A stretch of DNA of 64,000 nucleotides, from assembly GCA_947488345.1 (NCBI GenBank), contig CANKZQ010000001.1, forward strand, positions 1,253,501 to 1,317,500, read 5' to 3'. Both the position numbers and the translations under genes were made by a program. The notes under the pieces are model-generated. The model saw only the letters and a list, made by a program, of their open reading frames with translations. It was not told the origin of the DNA and did no database searches. The DNA is from an uncultured Flavobacteriaceae bacterium (GTDB lineage Bacteria; Bacteroidota; Bacteroidia; Flavobacteriales; Flavobacteriaceae). Below are positions 62,961 through 64,000 of the stretch, piece after piece (the first letter of the stretch is position 1; every line of letters starts with the position of its first letter).

Positions 62961-64000
62961 ATTGCTTCAAAATACTTTCCAGGCAGCGGCCTTGTTAAGG
63001 ATTTAAGTTCTAAATTCAACAGTGCACTGGCCGTTTTATGAATTGGAAAATTGCAATGTAAAGCAATCATATCTAATTGCTGTTTCCCTTCTTTCAACAG
63101 ATAATCATAAATGGTTTTTTCATGGTCATTCAATTCAACGAATAGTTGCTTTTGAATTGTTTTTTGTTTAACGTCAGATTCAGGTTTCCAATTTAAAATA
63201 TATACTAAATCATTTATTGATGTTAATACCGAAGCCCTGTTTGTCTTAATAAGATTATTACATCCTATGCTAAATTCATCAGAAATTCTTCCCGGTACGG
63301 CAAATACATCTCTATTATATGAATTTGCGATATCCGCAGTAATTAACGAACCGCCTTTTATCGCAGATTCAATGAGTACGGTGGCCTGAGATATGCCAGC
63401 TACAATTCTATTTCTTTTCACGAAATTTTCTCTATCGGGTCTAGTTCCAGAACAAAACTCAGTCAATAACCCCCCATTTTCTTGCATTTTCAAAGCCTCT
63501 TTTTTATGTACTGCAGGATACACTCTGTCTAAACCGTGAGCTAATACTGCCAAGGTTTGAAAACCGTGTTTTATAGCTAATTGATGTGCATAAATGTCAA
63601 CACCATAAGCCAATCCGCTTACAATGATTGGTTTAAAAGGCTTGAGGCTCTCAAACAAATCTTCTAGCACTTTTTTACCATATGCTGTCATTTGTCTTGT
63701 TCCAACAATACTGATCATGTTTTGTTTTGCAATATTCAGCTTTCCCTTGGTGAACAATATAAGTGGTGCATCAAAGCAATGTTTGAGTCGCTCAGCATAA
63801 CTAGCGTCATAAAAAGTAACAACATCTATTGCATTCTTTTTGATAAAAGCAAGTTCCTTTTCCACTTTTTTAAAGATGGAAGCATCACCTAACCGCGCTA
63901 GGGTTGCTTGTCCAACTCCTGAAATCTTCAATAAATTATGCTTCTTTTCTTTAAATACGTTCGTCGCATTACCACATTGTGCTATCAGTTTCTTGGCATT
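62957..64000 (-). CDS. dprA: DNA-processing protein DprA, C-terminal portion (5' end outside window)
   Basis: DprA loads RecA onto incoming single-stranded DNA in natural transformation. The frame stays open through base 64000; the first visible residues (NAKKLIAQCGNATNVFKEKK) belong to the N-terminal helix-hairpin-helix-like region, so the gene begins outside the window. The Rossmann-like core is clear: SIVGTRQMTAYGKKVLE, VSGLAYGVDIYAH, RNRIVAGISQATVLIE and KGGSLITADIANSYNRDV. A C-terminal winged-helix-type (DML1-like) domain follows. A TTG start at 63931 would drop conserved residues and is not used. Confidence 0.95.
   Translation of the reverse strand, partial: NAKKLIAQCGNATNVFKEKKHNLLKISGVGQATLARLGDASIFKKVEKELAFIKKNAIDVVTFYDASYAERLKHCFDAPLILFTKGKLNIAKQNMISIVGTRQMTAYGKKVLEDLFESLKPFKPIIVSGLAYGVDIYAHQLAIKHGFQTLAVLAHGLDRVYPAVHKKEALKMQENGGLLTEFCSGTRPDRENFVKRNRIVAGISQATVLIESAIKGGSLITADIANSYNRDVFAVPGRISDEFSIGCNNLIKTNRASVLTSINDLVYILNWKPESDVKQKTIQKQLFVELNDHEKTIYDYLLKEGKQQLDMIALHCNFPIHKTASALLNLELKSLTRPLPGKYFEAI

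Noticed and set aside
63929-63931. TTG at 63931 as the start of dprA
   Set aside because: The frame remains open to the window edge and the upstream residues look like the conserved N-terminal region, so the true start is outside the window.

Overview
The window is AT-rich chromosomal DNA from a member of the Bacteroidota, almost certainly a (probably marine) Flavobacteriaceae species. Several signs agree on this: two secreted proteins carry type IX secretion (T9SS) C-terminal sorting domains; there are DUF6503-, DUF3078- and DUF3109-type families; a TonB receptor carries an N-terminal carboxypeptidase-regulatory-like domain; lipoproteins are numerous; and several start sites sit just downstream of a TAnnTTTG element, the Bacteroidetes -7 box. 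No rRNA, tRNA, CRISPR array, insertion sequence or prophage was seen. Apart from one local duplication the region looks like stable core chromosome.

Layout. 0-9 kb: the 3' part of aspS, a secreted DUF6503-like protein, a ClC-family channel with an unusual filter, a GlpQ-like lipoprotein, tadA, dxs and a DUF3078 protein. 9-17 kb: two tandem, paralogous ~1,050-residue T9SS cargo proteins (BNR-like repeats with an inserted PA domain), then dgt. The spacer between the paralogues holds a relic of the dgt 3' end, which looks like a footprint of the duplication. 17-26 kb: a locus that looks devoted to phosphate acquisition: a free-standing receptor N-terminal domain, a TonB-dependent receptor, a beta-helix-like lipoprotein, a YwqK/MORN-like secreted protein, an OprO/OprP-like porin, and a PiT transporter with a long C-terminal helical, PhoU-like extension. 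Upstream regions here carry direct repeats of about TTAACATTAAA with an exact 11-bp period, the architecture of a PhoB-family operator.

26-36 kb: a HEIGH-type metalloprotease lipoprotein, nrdB-nrdA (with a perfect DnaA box upstream), a DUF3109 protein, a MarC-like protein followed directly by a reduced thioredoxin-reductase-like flavoprotein, a small lipoprotein, an S41 processing protease with dCMP deaminase, a HupE/UreJ-like protein and a SpoU methyltransferase. 36-48 kb: mutS, an esterase-like lipoprotein, a TatA-like protein with a PAP2 phosphatase, a subtilase lipoprotein, an O-methyltransferase, an ECF sigma factor with a small zinc-finger partner, and an operon of hydrolase-OsmC fusion, RimK-like ligase and AstE-like deacylase. 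48-64 kb: sdhCAB, a small secreted protein with a possible GldM-like domain, a methionine-type aminotransferase, a serine hydrolase, a GNAT enzyme, a Lys/Glu-rich secreted protein, a GH5 lipoprotein, the queD-lpxH-radA operon, kbl, a small conserved unknown and the 3' part of dprA.

How it fits together: most genes are housekeeping (translation, isoprenoids, dNTP supply, repair, respiration, lipid A, queuosine, recombination). The best candidate for an under-described system is the 17-26 kb locus, read as one phosphate-responsive uptake route from outer membrane to cytoplasm. The RimK/AstE/OsmC operon, the altered ClC pore and the duplicated T9SS cargo are secondary. All functional statements come from reading motifs by eye; no database search was run.
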